Source: Candidatus Electrothrix aestuarii
Lineage (GTDB): Bacteria; Desulfobacterota; Desulfobulbia; Desulfobulbales; Desulfobulbaceae
Direction: 5' to 3'
Assembly (NCBI GenBank): GCA_032595685.2
Contig: CP159373.1
Span: 2,421,501-2,485,500, forward strand
Length of the DNA: 64,000 nucleotides
The notes under the pieces were generated by a model. It saw only the letters and a program-made list of their open reading frames with translations, searched no databases and had not been told where the DNA came from. Of the stretch, positions 8,494 to 16,893 are shown one piece after another; positions within the stretch are counted from its first letter, which is position 1, and every line of letters begins with the position of its first letter. Both the position numbers and the translations under genes were made by a program.

Positions 8494-8873
8494 AATTTCT
8501 GCTACCTGCTAAGGAACTGGCCGGGATCCGGCTCGGTGTATCTGTCGGTTTGGTACTGGGTATATTTCAGAGAGGAGATTGCTCTACTGATAAAAAAACG
8601 CAACCCTGATAGAAGGATTGCGTATCACGGTCGAACGATTTTTCAATATAAGAAAGGTGTCGAGCTGAATATACTACGAGCATACCCTACTCGGTATTGA
8701 TAAGAAAAAAACTTTTTTTGGGGAGTAAGAATGTTTTTGCGGGAAAAGGGGCTGTTTTCCTGTTCCCCTCTCAGCGATTAGAGAGAGAAAACAAGGTCAG
8801 AATTTTTCAATATATTCGTTATCCCATGCTGGCCTATGATGTCGTAAAATCGGCTTTACTTTTTGTTGAGTTG
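8494..8873. other. Non-coding interval between deaD and CHASE kinase
   Basis: This should hold the deaD promoter and leader and the 3' region of the kinase gene. A minus-strand terminator lies at 8592-8622. No coding frame with start, ribosome site and protein-like composition is seen. Confidence 0.5.
8592..8622 (-). terminator. Intrinsic terminator downstream of CHASE kinase gene
   Basis: Read on the minus strand, CGCAA-TCCT pairs with AGGG-TTGCG around the loop TCTATC, directly followed by seven T residues (8592-8598). It lies about 250 bases after the stop of the kinase gene at 8874. Confidence 0.65.
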
Positions 8874-10664
8874 CTATTTAATGGGAAAAGAAAGCCAGAA
8901 GGTCGCTCCTTTGCCTGGAGAGGATTCCACCCAAATCTTTCCCTCATGAAACTGCATGACCTTTTTAACTACAGCGAGACCAATGCCTGTTCCTTCCGCT
9001 TCATTGTCCAGACGCTGAAAAAGCCCGAAGATTTTTTCATGAAAATTGGGTTCTATTCCAGGACCATCATCTTTGACATAGAATATCACTTCCTTGTTTT
9101 TGCTTGTTCCGCCAATAGTCACCTCAGTCCCTTCCGGTTTAACGGCATATTTCAGCGCATTGCTCAGGAGGTTTTCAAAAACCTGGAGTACGCGGCTTTC
9201 ATTTCCATGTATAGGAGGGAGATTTTTCTCAATCGTCAGGCGTATATTTGCACTGTCAAACCGGCGTTGCTTCTCTTCTTGTAATTTTTTCAAAAGAAGG
9301 TTCATATCCAGCTGTTTCTTGTCGAGGTCAATGCGACCAACCCTACTCAGCTCAACCAGATCGTTTATTAATTGCCCCATCCTATTGTTTGCCTCGATAA
9401 CTTTTTGGAGCTTTTCCACCGCCTTTTCATAGTCGCCCCGTTGAGCCAGTTTATTTACGATACCGATAAAACCCATACTTGTCACCAGAGGGGATTTGAG
9501 GTCATGGGAAACGGTATAGACAAATTGTTCAAGCTCGTCATTTGAGTGGCTGAGTTCCTTGCTCTTTTCCTCCAGCTCCTTGGTCATTTCCTTGGCCAGG
9601 GCCTCAGCAAGTTGTCTTTTTTTGGAACTTGTAAGGATTATAAAAAACAGCATGAGGTCAAAAAGGATACCACCAACTGCAAGAAATAAGGGCTGGTTTG
9701 CCTCACTTTGAGGAACGAAGCCTGGTTTTGAATAGAGGTAAAGCGACCAAGTCCTCCCCCCAATTGTTATGTTGTATAAGCCGTCATATTGGGGCTTATG
9801 TGCTTTGGTGTTATAGAAAAGGTTTTTCGACTCTGCGTGGTTATAAAGTATGGTTTCCGGTGAGGGCGTTGCTCCATCATATATCTCAAAGCTGATGTCC
9901 TCCTGGGCCGCAAGGAGGATTCCCTGCATGAGGTCCTTTGCCCTGAAGGGACTGTATACGTAGCCGACAAGTGCTCCCCGGCGTTGCTGAACCGTTCCTA
10001 ATGCGGTGTGTTTTTTATAGAGAGGCAAGTAGAGAAGAAAGCCGTATTGAACATCTTCTTTGGTCTCTTGCACCAGAGTTACCCGACCGGACATGGCTGG
10101 CACGCCGGTGTCTCTGGCCTGCTCCATAGCCTTTCTTCTTGTCTCTTGGGAAAACATATCGTAGCCAAAGGCCCGTTGATTCCGCCAGTCAAAGGGTTCC
10201 AGGTAGATGATCGCACTGTACATATCCCGTTTTCCATCAGGTTTAATCCGGTAATCCGGGAAGCCTTCCGCGCGAAGAGCCTGTTCATGCGCTTCTTTTT
10301 TTTCAGGAGGAACCATCAAACTGAAACCGATACCCTGAATACCTGGATAGTATTTTTCGATATTGAGGTTGTCTGTAAATGCCTTCCATTCCTCTCGGCT
10401 GACTGACTCGGATGCCTTGAATAGGCCAAGTCCACTCCGTAGTACCACTTCGTATTCCTGCATTCTTTTTGTAATTGCAGAAACGATGTCGGTTGCCTGG
10501 TACTCGAAGCGTTCCGCAATCCGCTTGTCTACTGCACGGTCTGCTATGTGCCACGCAAATCCAGTGATAATAAGGGCAATAACAAGGACAGCCCAGGGTG
10601 TGGCAGGAGCTTGAAGAAGACGATCAATGATAGATTTTTGTGCTATCTTGGCTGTTTTTTTCAT
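8874..10664 (-). CDS. CHASE-domain membrane histidine kinase
   Basis: With the start at 10664 (MKKTAKIAQ) the product has about 596 residues. A first membrane segment near 25-40 is followed by a periplasmic CHASE domain (about 60-290, with the family's IQGIGFS and YSAIIYLEP blocks). A second membrane segment, a coiled coil, HisKA with His in YTVSHDLKSPL, and an HATPase with NLLSNALKY, DDGPGIE and GTGIGLAVV follow. It senses a small ligand outside the inner membrane. The frame is open further upstream to 10934, but that part overlaps a gene fragment (10670-10783) and looks non-native. No good ribosome site precedes 10664. Confidence 0.88.
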   Translation of the reverse strand: MKKTAKIAQKSIIDRLLQAPATPWAVLVIALIITGFAWHIADRAVDKRIAERFEYQATDIVSAITKRMQEYEVVLRSGLGLFKASESVSREEWKAFTDNLNIEKYYPGIQGIGFSLMVPPEKKEAHEQALRAEGFPDYRIKPDGKRDMYSAIIYLEPFDWRNQRAFGYDMFSQETRRKAMEQARDTGVPAMSGRVTLVQETKEDVQYGFLLYLPLYKKHTALGTVQQRRGALVGYVYSPFRAKDLMQGILLAAQEDISFEIYDGATPSPETILYNHAESKNLFYNTKAHKPQYDGLYNITIGGRTWSLYLYSKPGFVPQSEANQPLFLAVGGILFDLMLFFIILTSSKKRQLAEALAKEMTKELEEKSKELSHSNDELEQFVYTVSHDLKSPLVTSMGFIGIVNKLAQRGDYEKAVEKLQKVIEANNRMGQLINDLVELSRVGRIDLDKKQLDMNLLLKKLQEEKQRRFDSANIRLTIEKNLPPIHGNESRVLQVFENLLSNALKYAVKPEGTEVTIGGTSKNKEVIFYVKDDGPGIEPNFHEKIFGLFQRLDNEAEGTGIGLAVVKKVMQFHEGKIWVESSPGKGATFWLSFPIK

Positions 10665-10669
10665 GTTGT

Positions 10670-10783
10670 TTAAAGGAGAGGAGGGGGCTGATAAAGGCCT
10701 TTGGAGAAGATCAGCTTGGCGATGCGCATATCGCCCAGCAGGAATTTGAAAACAACGTCGTATATGGGATTGGCTACTCGCAT
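10670..10783 (-). pseudogene. 5' fragment of PD-(D/E)XK transposase-like gene
   Basis: ATG 10781-10783 opens a 37-codon frame beginning MRVANPIYDVVFKFLLGDM, nearly identical to the first 28 residues of the intact gene ending at 16288. After IAKLIFSK the sequence changes to unrelated codons and stops at TAA 10670-10672, six bases before the kinase ATG. The upstream flanks also match (ACCATCAGGTA and GCAGTATAC occur before both copies). It is a truncated relic, or the scar of a mobile copy. Confidence 0.75.
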
Positions 10784-10972
10784 TATCGATCGGGTTGTTT
10801 GGTGTGTCTTGGGACGTCGGGGGATAGTATAGTTGACGAACCATCAGGTAGATGCAGTATACCCGGTAATCGGGAAGGGGGCAATTGTTTCGGGAGGTGG
10901 TATGGGAGGGAAGGGTAAGTAAAGTGTAAACCACAGTTGACGCTTTATAACCAGCGTATTATCATTGTATGT

Positions 10973-11299
10973 ATGATCGAACTGATTAAAAGTACCACTT
11001 TTGACCGATGGCTGAAAAAAATACGTGATCCACAGGCCAAGGCGCGGATTGCAATGCGTCTCCGTCGCCTGACTCTTGGCAATGCCGGAGATGTCCGACC
11101 GATTGGTAACGGTCTGAGTGAACTGCGGATCGACTACGGCCCCGGCTATCGCATATATTTTATGCAGCAGGGAATGATGCTGATTATCCTGCTCTGTGCA
11201 GGAGATAAACGGACCCAACAAAAGGATATCACCAAGGCCAAGAAGCTTGCCGCCCGCTGGGAGGAGGAAAAAGATGGAAAAAACATTCAGTCGTTATGA
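10973..11299 (+). CDS. RelE/HigB-like toxin (addiction killer family)
   Basis: 108 residues starting at MIELIKSTTFDRWLKKIRD, then RIAMRLRRLTLGNAGDVRPI, LSELRIDYGPGYRIYF and ending in basic helices (KDITKAKKLAARW). These are the marks of the RelE/ParE-fold killer proteins found upstream of their antitoxin (HigB-like order). Such toxins cleave mRNA on the ribosome. The basic and aromatic residues of the active surface are present. The gene overlaps the antitoxin start by 26 bases. An earlier in-frame start at 10937 adds 12 residues and is less likely. Confidence 0.88.
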   Translation: MIELIKSTTFDRWLKKIRDPQAKARIAMRLRRLTLGNAGDVRPIGNGLSELRIDYGPGYRIYFMQQGMMLIILLCAGDKRTQQKDITKAKKLAARWEEEKDGKNIQSL

Positions 11300-11564
11300 G
11301 ACAGCGGATTATTTGGAAACAGAAGAGGATATTCGTCTGTATTTAGAAGCATGTCAGGAAGAGGATGATCCGGTGCTTCTCACTGCCGCACTCAGTGATA
11401 TTGCCCGTGCCCGCAATATGAGTCGATTGGCCGAGGATGCCGGAATGACCCGTGCCGGTCTGTACAAGGCATTATCACCGGACGGCAACCCCAGTTTTGC
11501 TACCATTTGCAAGGTGGCAAAGGCTCTGGGGCTGAAGCTGCATATTCAGCCCGCTTCTTCATGA
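11274..11564 (+). CDS. HigA-like antitoxin (addiction antidote family)
   Basis: 96 residues, MEKTFSRYETADYL with an HTH region LAEDAGMTRAGLYKALS and the C-terminal FATICKVAKALGLKL. This matches the putative addiction-module antidote family that pairs with the upstream killer protein. It neutralises the toxin and, through its helix-turn-helix, should repress the shared promoter. The start at 11274 lies inside the toxin gene, implying coupled translation. Its last two thirds are duplicated at 11717-11916. Confidence 0.88.
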   Translation: MEKTFSRYETADYLETEEDIRLYLEACQEEDDPVLLTAALSDIARARNMSRLAEDAGMTRAGLYKALSPDGNPSFATICKVAKALGLKLHIQPASS

Positions 11565-11569
11565 TAAAA
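11370..11569 (+). repeat. 200-bp direct repeat, copy 1 (in antitoxin gene)
   Basis: Bases 11370-11569 recur at 11717-11916 (offset 347) with one visible difference (C versus T at 11411/11758). Copy 1 is the 3' two thirds of the antitoxin gene plus its stop. Confidence 0.9.
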
Positions 11570-11716
11570 TTCAACGCCTTGTTTGTTAGTGGAGAGGGGA
11601 AAGGTTGTTGTTCAACGAATGGTGGTCTCAAAGGAAGTGCGGGGCGGGCCGATTTTGCTGGTGAGTGTTTCAGGGTTAATTAGGGTCTGTCCCCTATTTT
11701 TTGTCCCCTATTTTTC

Positions 11717-11916
11717 CCGGTGCTTCTCACTGCCGCACTCAGTGATATTGCCCGTGCTCGCAATATGAGTCGATTGGCCGAGGATGCCGGAATGACCCGT
11801 GCCGGTCTGTACAAGGCATTATCACCGGACGGCAACCCCAGTTTTGCTACCATTTGCAAGGTGGCAAAGGCTCTGGGGCTGAAGCTGCATATTCAGCCCG
11901 CTTCTTCATGATAAAA
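11717..11916 (+). pseudogene. Partial duplicate of antitoxin gene (direct repeat copy 2)
   Basis: This copy keeps the HTH half (LTAALSDIARARNMSRLAED to the natural stop at 11911) but lacks the N-terminal 32 residues. A GTG at 11720 could start a 63-residue protein, but no ribosome site precedes it. With a single difference over 200 bases, the duplication is recent. If expressed, a solitary HTH could interfere with autoregulation. Confidence 0.8.
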
Positions 11917-12027
11917 CTCAGGGTATCTAGATTGTCCTTAAAAACTCTCAGCGCGCTGATTTTAAATGAAAAAGTTATAAAAATATTGTAAAATATGCAT
12001 ACTTTTGACGTTCACCCCTCATAAGGC

Positions 12028-12777
12028 ATGCACATGATCAGGTACACCAGTGACAGACAGCTTACACTTGAAGGATTCAGCCTTCCCTTTGGAGGCAAAC
12101 TGAACCCTGACAACAGATGGATCAAATGGCATAAAGTTATTCCGTGGGATGAGTTCGCCATCAGATATTACCGAACATTGGACCCGCGTCAGGGGCGACC
12201 TGCCAAAAATGCCAGATTGGTGATCGGCGCGTTAATCATTAAACATAAGCTGACGCTCAGTGACGAAGAAACCGTACTCCAGATTCAGGAGAACCCCTAT
12301 CTTCAGTATTTTGTTGGGTTTTCTTCTTTTCAAGACAAGCAACCTCTAGCTCCGAGCCTGTTTGTTGAGATTCGAAAACGGATGGGAAAGGATGTCTTTT
12401 CTGCGTTTGAAGAAGTGATTTTGGAAAAACTTGCTCTCTCAAAGAAAAGTACGACAAATGAAGATGAAAAAGAGGATAAGGGTGAGGAAGAGCCCGTTGA
12501 AAATAAGGGGAAAATGCTTGTCGATGCAACGGTTGCTGAGCAAGCGATTCGTTACCCGACTGATCTGAGTTTACTCAACGAAGCTCGTGAGATTTCCGAG
12601 CAGCTGATTGATGATCTGTACAAACAGAGTGGCTACCCCAAAAAGCCCAGGACATATCGGAGAGTTGCTCGCAAAAACTACCTGAATCTGGCTAAAAAAA
12701 GAAACCAGGCAAAAAAATCTGCGGCGCGGACTTCGGCAGCAATTACAGTACGTCCGAAGAAATTTACGATATATTGA
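12028..12777 (+). pseudogene. IS5-like transposase, N-terminal part (frameshift)
   Basis: The product opens with the typical TLEGFSLPFGGKLNPDNRW and carries the GALIIKHKLTLSDEE and QENPYLQYFVGF blocks of the InsH-type N-terminal domain, then the first catalytic Asp in MLVDATVAEQ. The frame then runs into a stop at 12775. In the +1 frame the protein continues as LRRGLRQQLQYVRRNLRYID, the expected next segment. The likely cause is one extra A in the A7 run near 12712-12718. A programmed shift cannot be excluded. Confidence 0.75.
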
Positions 12778-12781
12778 TGAG

Positions 12782-13576
12782 TTGCTTGATAATGTTGGAT
12801 CGGCACCTTTTCCACTTCCCCATCAGCAACAACGACAGTATTGGATCATTCAGCATGTGTATCGCCAGCAGGATGAGATGTACAAAAAACGAAAACGACG
12901 CTGCGATGACCGAATTGTTTCCATTGCCCAACCTCATGTACGACCAATAGTTCGTGGGAAAGCAGGTAAAAATGTGGAGTTCGGTGCCAAACTCAGCGTG
13001 AGCATGGTCGATGGTTTGGCTTTTGTCGATCATATTGGTTGGGATGCCTTCAACGAAGGCACGGATTTGCAGGCGCAGGTGGAAAACTACAAACGCCGAA
13101 ATGGCTACTATCCTGCTGCAGTGCTTGCTGATCAAATTTACGGAACAAGAGAAAATCGTAAATATCTCAAAGAGAAAGGCATTCGATTTGGTGGTAAACG
13201 AATGGGCAGGTCCCCGAAAGAGACAGAAGAAAACAAAGAACGTCTTCGGGAACTGAAAGCACAACGGATTCGGGATAGTCGAGAACGGATCCCCATTGAG
13301 GGGAAATTTGGCCAAGGAAAAAACGGCTACCGACTCAACTACATCCGGGCAAAACTTCAGAGAACCTCTGAAGCATGGATTAACTGTATTTTCCTGGTCA
13401 TGAATCTGATGGTTCTGCTCAGGAAGTTGCAGGAACAGCTTGAAAATTTATATCTTTCACGGTTTTTACTTTTACGCAGCCAGCTGAATCATATTAGCGC
13501 TCGATTTTTTGCGTTCTTTGAGCAAATGCCAAGGCAAGTCCTGCAGTATTGCCTGTATGAGAGGTTGGCTTTTTGA
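12782..13576 (+). pseudogene. IS5-like transposase, C-terminal part
   Basis: This continues the transposase of 12028 after the frameshift. It holds the second DDE position in AAVLADQIYGTRENR and the third in IPIEGKFGQGKNGYRLNYI, the normal YREK-like block of DDE_Tnp_1 enzymes. The frame is open upstream of 12782 to the shift site. Both halves are otherwise undamaged, so one base separates it from a working enzyme. Confidence 0.75.
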
Positions 13577-13587
13577 GGATGCTCTAT

Positions 13588-15125
13588 CTAATCACAGGGT
13601 ATCGAAACTAAAAGAATTAGTAGCGGCCCTTTCCGTAATCTGCTAGAGTTATATTCACTATAATGTAATCTCTTTTTTCGTGACATATCCAATTTTGCCC
13701 TGATGTCCGCTGATAATCCTCTACCCGACGATCTCAAAATAACCGAAGTCGATCTTGCCGCCACTCCTCCGGCAGTATTGGATCTGGTGCGGATTCTTGC
13801 TGCCGAGAATGCTGCATTGCGCAAGCGGGTAGAAGAGCTGGAGGCCAAGCTCGGAGAAAATTCATCAAATTCCAATAAGCCACCGTCTTCCGATTCTCTC
13901 TACGATGAAAAAGGGGAAACTGAGGACAAGAAAAAGAAGGGGCAAGGATCGCAGAAACCACCCAAAAAGCGCAAAGGATCACGGCAGAAATTCATGTCGC
14001 CCACGGAAACGCAGGATGTAACGCCCTCCACCTGTTCCTGTGGCTGCAGCAGCTTCAAAAATCTCGAACCATACTATACCCACCAGCACATTGAACTCCC
14101 CGAAATCGTGATGTCGGTCATTCATTTCACCCTGTATAAAGGGGAATGCACTGGCTGCGGAAAAACCGGTAAAGGATACGTTCCCGGAGAATTCCAGGCT
14201 GGCTTCGGTCCGAGATTCACAGCCTTGGTCGGCGAGATCAGCGGTATTGACGGCAACAGTCGCGAGACCGTTCAGACATTCTGCTCTTCTGTCCTCGGTG
14301 TTCCCGTCAGCCTTGGAGCTATACAAAAAATCATTGATCGGGCCTCGGCAGCGGTCAAACCGCATTATGAAACTATACGGGACGTAGCCCGAAGCCAGGA
14401 TGTCAATTATCTCGACGAAACCACCTGGAAAAAAGGCGGCAAACTCCACTGGCTGTGGGTTATGACCAATTCGACGGTCGCTTATTTTATGATTCATCGA
14501 CACCGATCCAGGGAAGCCTTTGAACAGCTTATCGGTATCTGGGAAGGTATTTTGGTCAGTGACGGTTACAGGCTCTATCAGAGCTGGGTCAATGGCCGCC
14601 AAACCTGCCTTGCCCATCTGATACGCAGAGCACAAGGACTATCCGAGCGTGATGACCCGGAGCTTGCCAAATGCGGAAAATGGGCTGCCGCCGAACTGAG
14701 ACGGTTGTGTAAAATGGCGAAGGATCCACCAACTCAGGGTGAATGGTCATCATTTTATGCCCGGCTTTGCCGACTTATTGCGCTGTATCGCGACTACGAC
14801 AGTGATGCGGGGAAGTTTGTCCGCCATATTGAGGATGAAATGGATTCACTTTTTACCTTCCTGTTTGAGGAGGGCGTGGACCCCACCAACAATTTTGCTG
14901 AACGAATGATTCGCTTCGCCGTGCTCTGGCGAAAACGCAGCCAGGGAACAAAGAGCAACAAAGGAAATCGATGGGTTGAGCGAATTCTTTCGCTACGCCA
15001 GACATGCAGACTGCAAGGCAAATCCACGTTTGAGGTGCTCACCGATGCTGTGCGTTCTTATTTCAGGCAACAGACTCCTGACTTAGATTGGATCAGACAG
15101 GCCGCTTGAGCTACCCTGTGATTAG
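13588..15125 (+). mobile_element. IS66-family element, single-ORF (ISBst12-like)
   Basis: Sixteen-base inverted repeats CTAATCACAGGGTATC (13588-13603) and its near-perfect complement (15110-15125) enclose one transposase gene. No IS66 accessory orfs (TnpA/TnpB) are present, as in the ISBst12 subgroup. The left repeat starts within two bases of the IS5-like right end, so one element probably landed beside the other. No 8-bp target duplication is visible. Confidence 0.8.
13703..15109 (+). CDS. IS66-family transposase (TnpC type)
   Basis: 468 residues. An N-terminal coiled coil (NAALRKRVEELEAKLGENSS) and the conserved NSNKPPSSD are followed by a zinc finger (CSCGC...CTGCGKTG). The DDE core is visible as YLDETTWKKGG, ILVSDGYRLYQSW with CLAHLIRRA, and NFAERMIRFAVLWRKRSQG, and ends in the IS66 C-terminal helix. 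Length and motifs look complete, so it is probably functional. The stop is at the first bases of the right inverted repeat. Confidence 0.9.
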   Translation: MSADNPLPDDLKITEVDLAATPPAVLDLVRILAAENAALRKRVEELEAKLGENSSNSNKPPSSDSLYDEKGETEDKKKKGQGSQKPPKKRKGSRQKFMSPTETQDVTPSTCSCGCSSFKNLEPYYTHQHIELPEIVMSVIHFTLYKGECTGCGKTGKGYVPGEFQAGFGPRFTALVGEISGIDGNSRETVQTFCSSVLGVPVSLGAIQKIIDRASAAVKPHYETIRDVARSQDVNYLDETTWKKGGKLHWLWVMTNSTVAYFMIHRHRSREAFEQLIGIWEGILVSDGYRLYQSWVNGRQTCLAHLIRRAQGLSERDDPELAKCGKWAAAELRRLCKMAKDPPTQGEWSSFYARLCRLIALYRDYDSDAGKFVRHIEDEMDSLFTFLFEEGVDPTNNFAERMIRFAVLWRKRSQGTKSNKGNRWVERILSLRQTCRLQGKSTFEVLTDAVRSYFRQQTPDLDWIRQAA

Positions 15126-15127
15126 TT

Positions 15128-15255
15128 ACCCTTCTGTTTGTTACAAACAACTCCTTGTTTGTTACCGCGAACCTTTTGTTTGTTAAAAATAACCTTCTGT
15201 TTATAACAAACAACTCCTTGTCAGTTACTGCAAACCTTTTGTTATTTCGATAGAA
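15128..15255. repeat. Two-copy degenerate tandem repeat, about 64 bp
   Basis: Two units (15128-15191 and 15192-15255) share the ordered blocks CCTTCTGTTT, ACAAACAACTCCTTGT, GTTAC and AACCTTTTGTT. The sequence is T-rich and lies directly outside the IS66 right end. No protein is encoded. It may be the decayed terminus of another element or a regulatory array. Confidence 0.6.
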
Positions 15256-15382
15256 TAAAAAGATAGAAGGTTATGAATACTCCTGTTTGAAGGCAGGAAA
15301 AGCCGGGCAGGATGCGGCAAGGAAAAAAATGGTCACCAGAGTAGATATGCGGTACAGAAGTAGTATCCCGCCATAGCAAAAC

Positions 15383-16288
15383 TCAAGAGGATAACCCGAG
15401 ACGGCTTTTCGCTTCCTCTTCTGTCATCCCGGAATCGACAAGGGCCTGGATCGCCTTGGTCAGAGCCTTACTTTGTTCCTCAATCACCTTTTCTTTTTTT
15501 ATGATAGTTTGTTCTTTTTTCATGATAGTCTGTTCTTTCTTCATGATAGTCCGTTCCAGAGACTCCAGCTCATCCAGAATATCATCCTCCAGATCCATTG
15601 TCTCGCAGACATCCTCCTCCACTGCGGCCTTGAGCAGGCGGCGGATGACGATCCAGAATTCTTCGGGATAAGCCTCTTCATTCAGATTGAGGAAATGCCG
15701 ACTGTCCGATGTCTGTTGGCTCTGATCAAAGATACTGAGAAGGATCTCCAGATCGTTCCGCCGTTTTTCTCTGAGCCGGGGAATCTGAATGATATAGCTG
15801 TCGTGAGTGAGGCTTTCAATGAACTCTTCTTTATGTGCCAATTCCTCCTGGGTGGCCGCATCAATATAACTGCGCTGCACCTTGACCACCGGGCTTTCAG
15901 TATGTTGCAGAGGGTGTCCCAGGAAGTAGATGCAGATGATGGGCAGGGCCTTTTCTCCGGCATTGTCATCTGTCGGGTAGACGTTGTTCGGATCCTGATA
16001 ATGACCGCCGAGATATTTGCGGAAGCGCATGATATCCGTGGGCAGCTTGGCCTTTTGAATCTCAATCAGGGCCAGTTTACGGCTGCCGTCCTCCTGGCGG
16101 ATTACGGCGGAAAAGTCGATGCGGAAGACCGTGAGGTTCAGGCCGATCTTTTTACGGAACTCGGTGGGCTTGAACTCCAGGGTTTCGATTTCCTGATCAA
16201 GGATTTTTGAGAGGATCAGCTTGGCGATGCGCATATCGCCCATCAGGAATTTGAAAACAACATCATATATGGGGTTGGCTACTCGCAT
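15383..16288 (-). CDS. PD-(D/E)XK nuclease family transposase-like protein
   Basis: 301 residues from MRVANPIYDVVFKFLMGD (start 16288; an earlier frame start adds 21 residues without support). The N-terminal fold shows the restriction-like core with FRIDFSAVIRQEDG and LALIEIQKAK (the D-(E/Q)xK signature). This is the Rpn/PDDEXK_2 group implicated in recombination. The C-terminus is a coiled coil with three almost perfect seven-residue repeats (TIMKKEQ) and ends MTEEEAKSRLGL. A truncated copy of the same gene is at 10670. Confidence 0.85.
   Translation of the reverse strand: MRVANPIYDVVFKFLMGDMRIAKLILSKILDQEIETLEFKPTEFRKKIGLNLTVFRIDFSAVIRQEDGSRKLALIEIQKAKLPTDIMRFRKYLGGHYQDPNNVYPTDDNAGEKALPIICIYFLGHPLQHTESPVVKVQRSYIDAATQEELAHKEEFIESLTHDSYIIQIPRLREKRRNDLEILLSIFDQSQQTSDSRHFLNLNEEAYPEEFWIVIRRLLKAAVEEDVCETMDLEDDILDELESLERTIMKKEQTIMKKEQTIIKKEKVIEEQSKALTKAIQALVDSGMTEEEAKSRLGLSS
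15491..15553 (-). repeat. Three 21-bp tandem repeats in coiled-coil segment
   Basis: Units 15491-15511, 15512-15532 and 15533-15553 each encode TI(M/I)KKE plus one residue. They add whole heptads to the coiled coil without changing frame, so copy number can vary by slippage. Confidence 0.8.
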
Positions 16289-16469
16289 GATTGATCTATC
16301 TGTCCGGTGTATTATGGAAAATTGAGTTCGGTCTCTTGAGGAAACCATCACATACCATCAGGTATATCGCAGTATACTTTGTAAGAGAAACAGGCTCAAT
16401 GCAAAATTTCCGTGTGGACTTGGGGAGATCAAAGGTCGATGAGGGCATTGTGGAGAGAAGCGGGAGATG

Positions 16470-16529
16470 AGCGGCAGGCGTTCTTGAAGTGAGGCGGTTG
16501 ATAAAAATCAACCACCCCAGCTTGCCGCT
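16470..16529 (-). terminator. Two-level hairpin downstream of 16533 gene
   Basis: AGCGGCAGGC (16470-16479) pairs with GCTTGCCGCT (16520-16529), and inside it GGTTGAT (16496-16502) pairs with ATCAACC (16507-16513). The outer stem begins four bases after the stop of the minus-strand gene. There is no strong T tract, so it may protect the 3' end rather than terminate on its own. Confidence 0.45.
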
Positions 16530-16532
16530 TAC

Positions 16533-16838
16533 TTACTCCCCAGCAAGCGTCACCTCTTTGCCCTCATCCTTAGCAGTCACCTTACGGGTGTTGCCATCCT
16601 TGACCTTCATTTCGCTGTCAGCCTTCAGGGTTTGGTTTTGGCTTGTGCCCGGCTCAATGGTTGCGGTGAAATTGCCACCGTACTGATCAATCAGCTCCAC
16701 CTCGATTGCTGCGGAAGAGTTGTTTTTCAGGATGACATTGACCGCATCCGCAGCCCAGCCCATTGCCGCGCCCATGAATATGGTGCCGCAAACCAATAAC
16801 AGACAGATGACCTTCCGTATTGCATTTTTCTTGTGCAT
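16533..16838 (-). CDS. Small periplasmic hypothetical protein
   Basis: 101 residues with a signal peptide (KVICLLLVCGTIFMGAAMGWA, cleavage near residue 29). The mature part of about 70 residues contains VNVILKNNSSAAIEVELIDQ and alternates polar and hydrophobic residues like a small beta-sandwich. A ribosome site AGAAAGGAG lies before the ATG at 16838. No family is recognised. Confidence 0.65.
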   Translation of the reverse strand: MHKKNAIRKVICLLLVCGTIFMGAAMGWAADAVNVILKNNSSAAIEVELIDQYGGNFTATIEPGTSQNQTLKADSEMKVKDGNTRKVTAKDEGKEVTLAGE

Positions 16839-16893
16839 GGTATGCTCCTTTCTTCTGGAGGTTAGTGATGAGCGTACAATACGCTGTTCTCAA

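Larger units (their letters stand above)
11928..13586 (+). mobile_element. IS5-like insertion sequence (frameshifted transposase)
   Basis: A two-part transposase fills this segment. Ends are suggested by an imperfect inverted repeat, TAGATTGTCCTTAAAAA at the left (11928-11944) and its weak counterpart ending at 13586 (TTTTTGAGGATGCTCTA). CTAG and CTAA border the two ends, which would fit the YTAR target preference of IS5. Borders are approximate. The element immediately follows the duplicated antitoxin fragment and abuts the IS66 element on its right. Confidence 0.65.

Noticed and set aside
8697-9284. 195-residue plus-strand frame
   Set aside because: It is antisense to the ATPase end of the CHASE kinase, with no start signals.
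15473-16210. 245-residue plus-strand frame
   Set aside because: It is antisense to the PD-(D/E)XK gene and starts with the complement of its heptad repeats.
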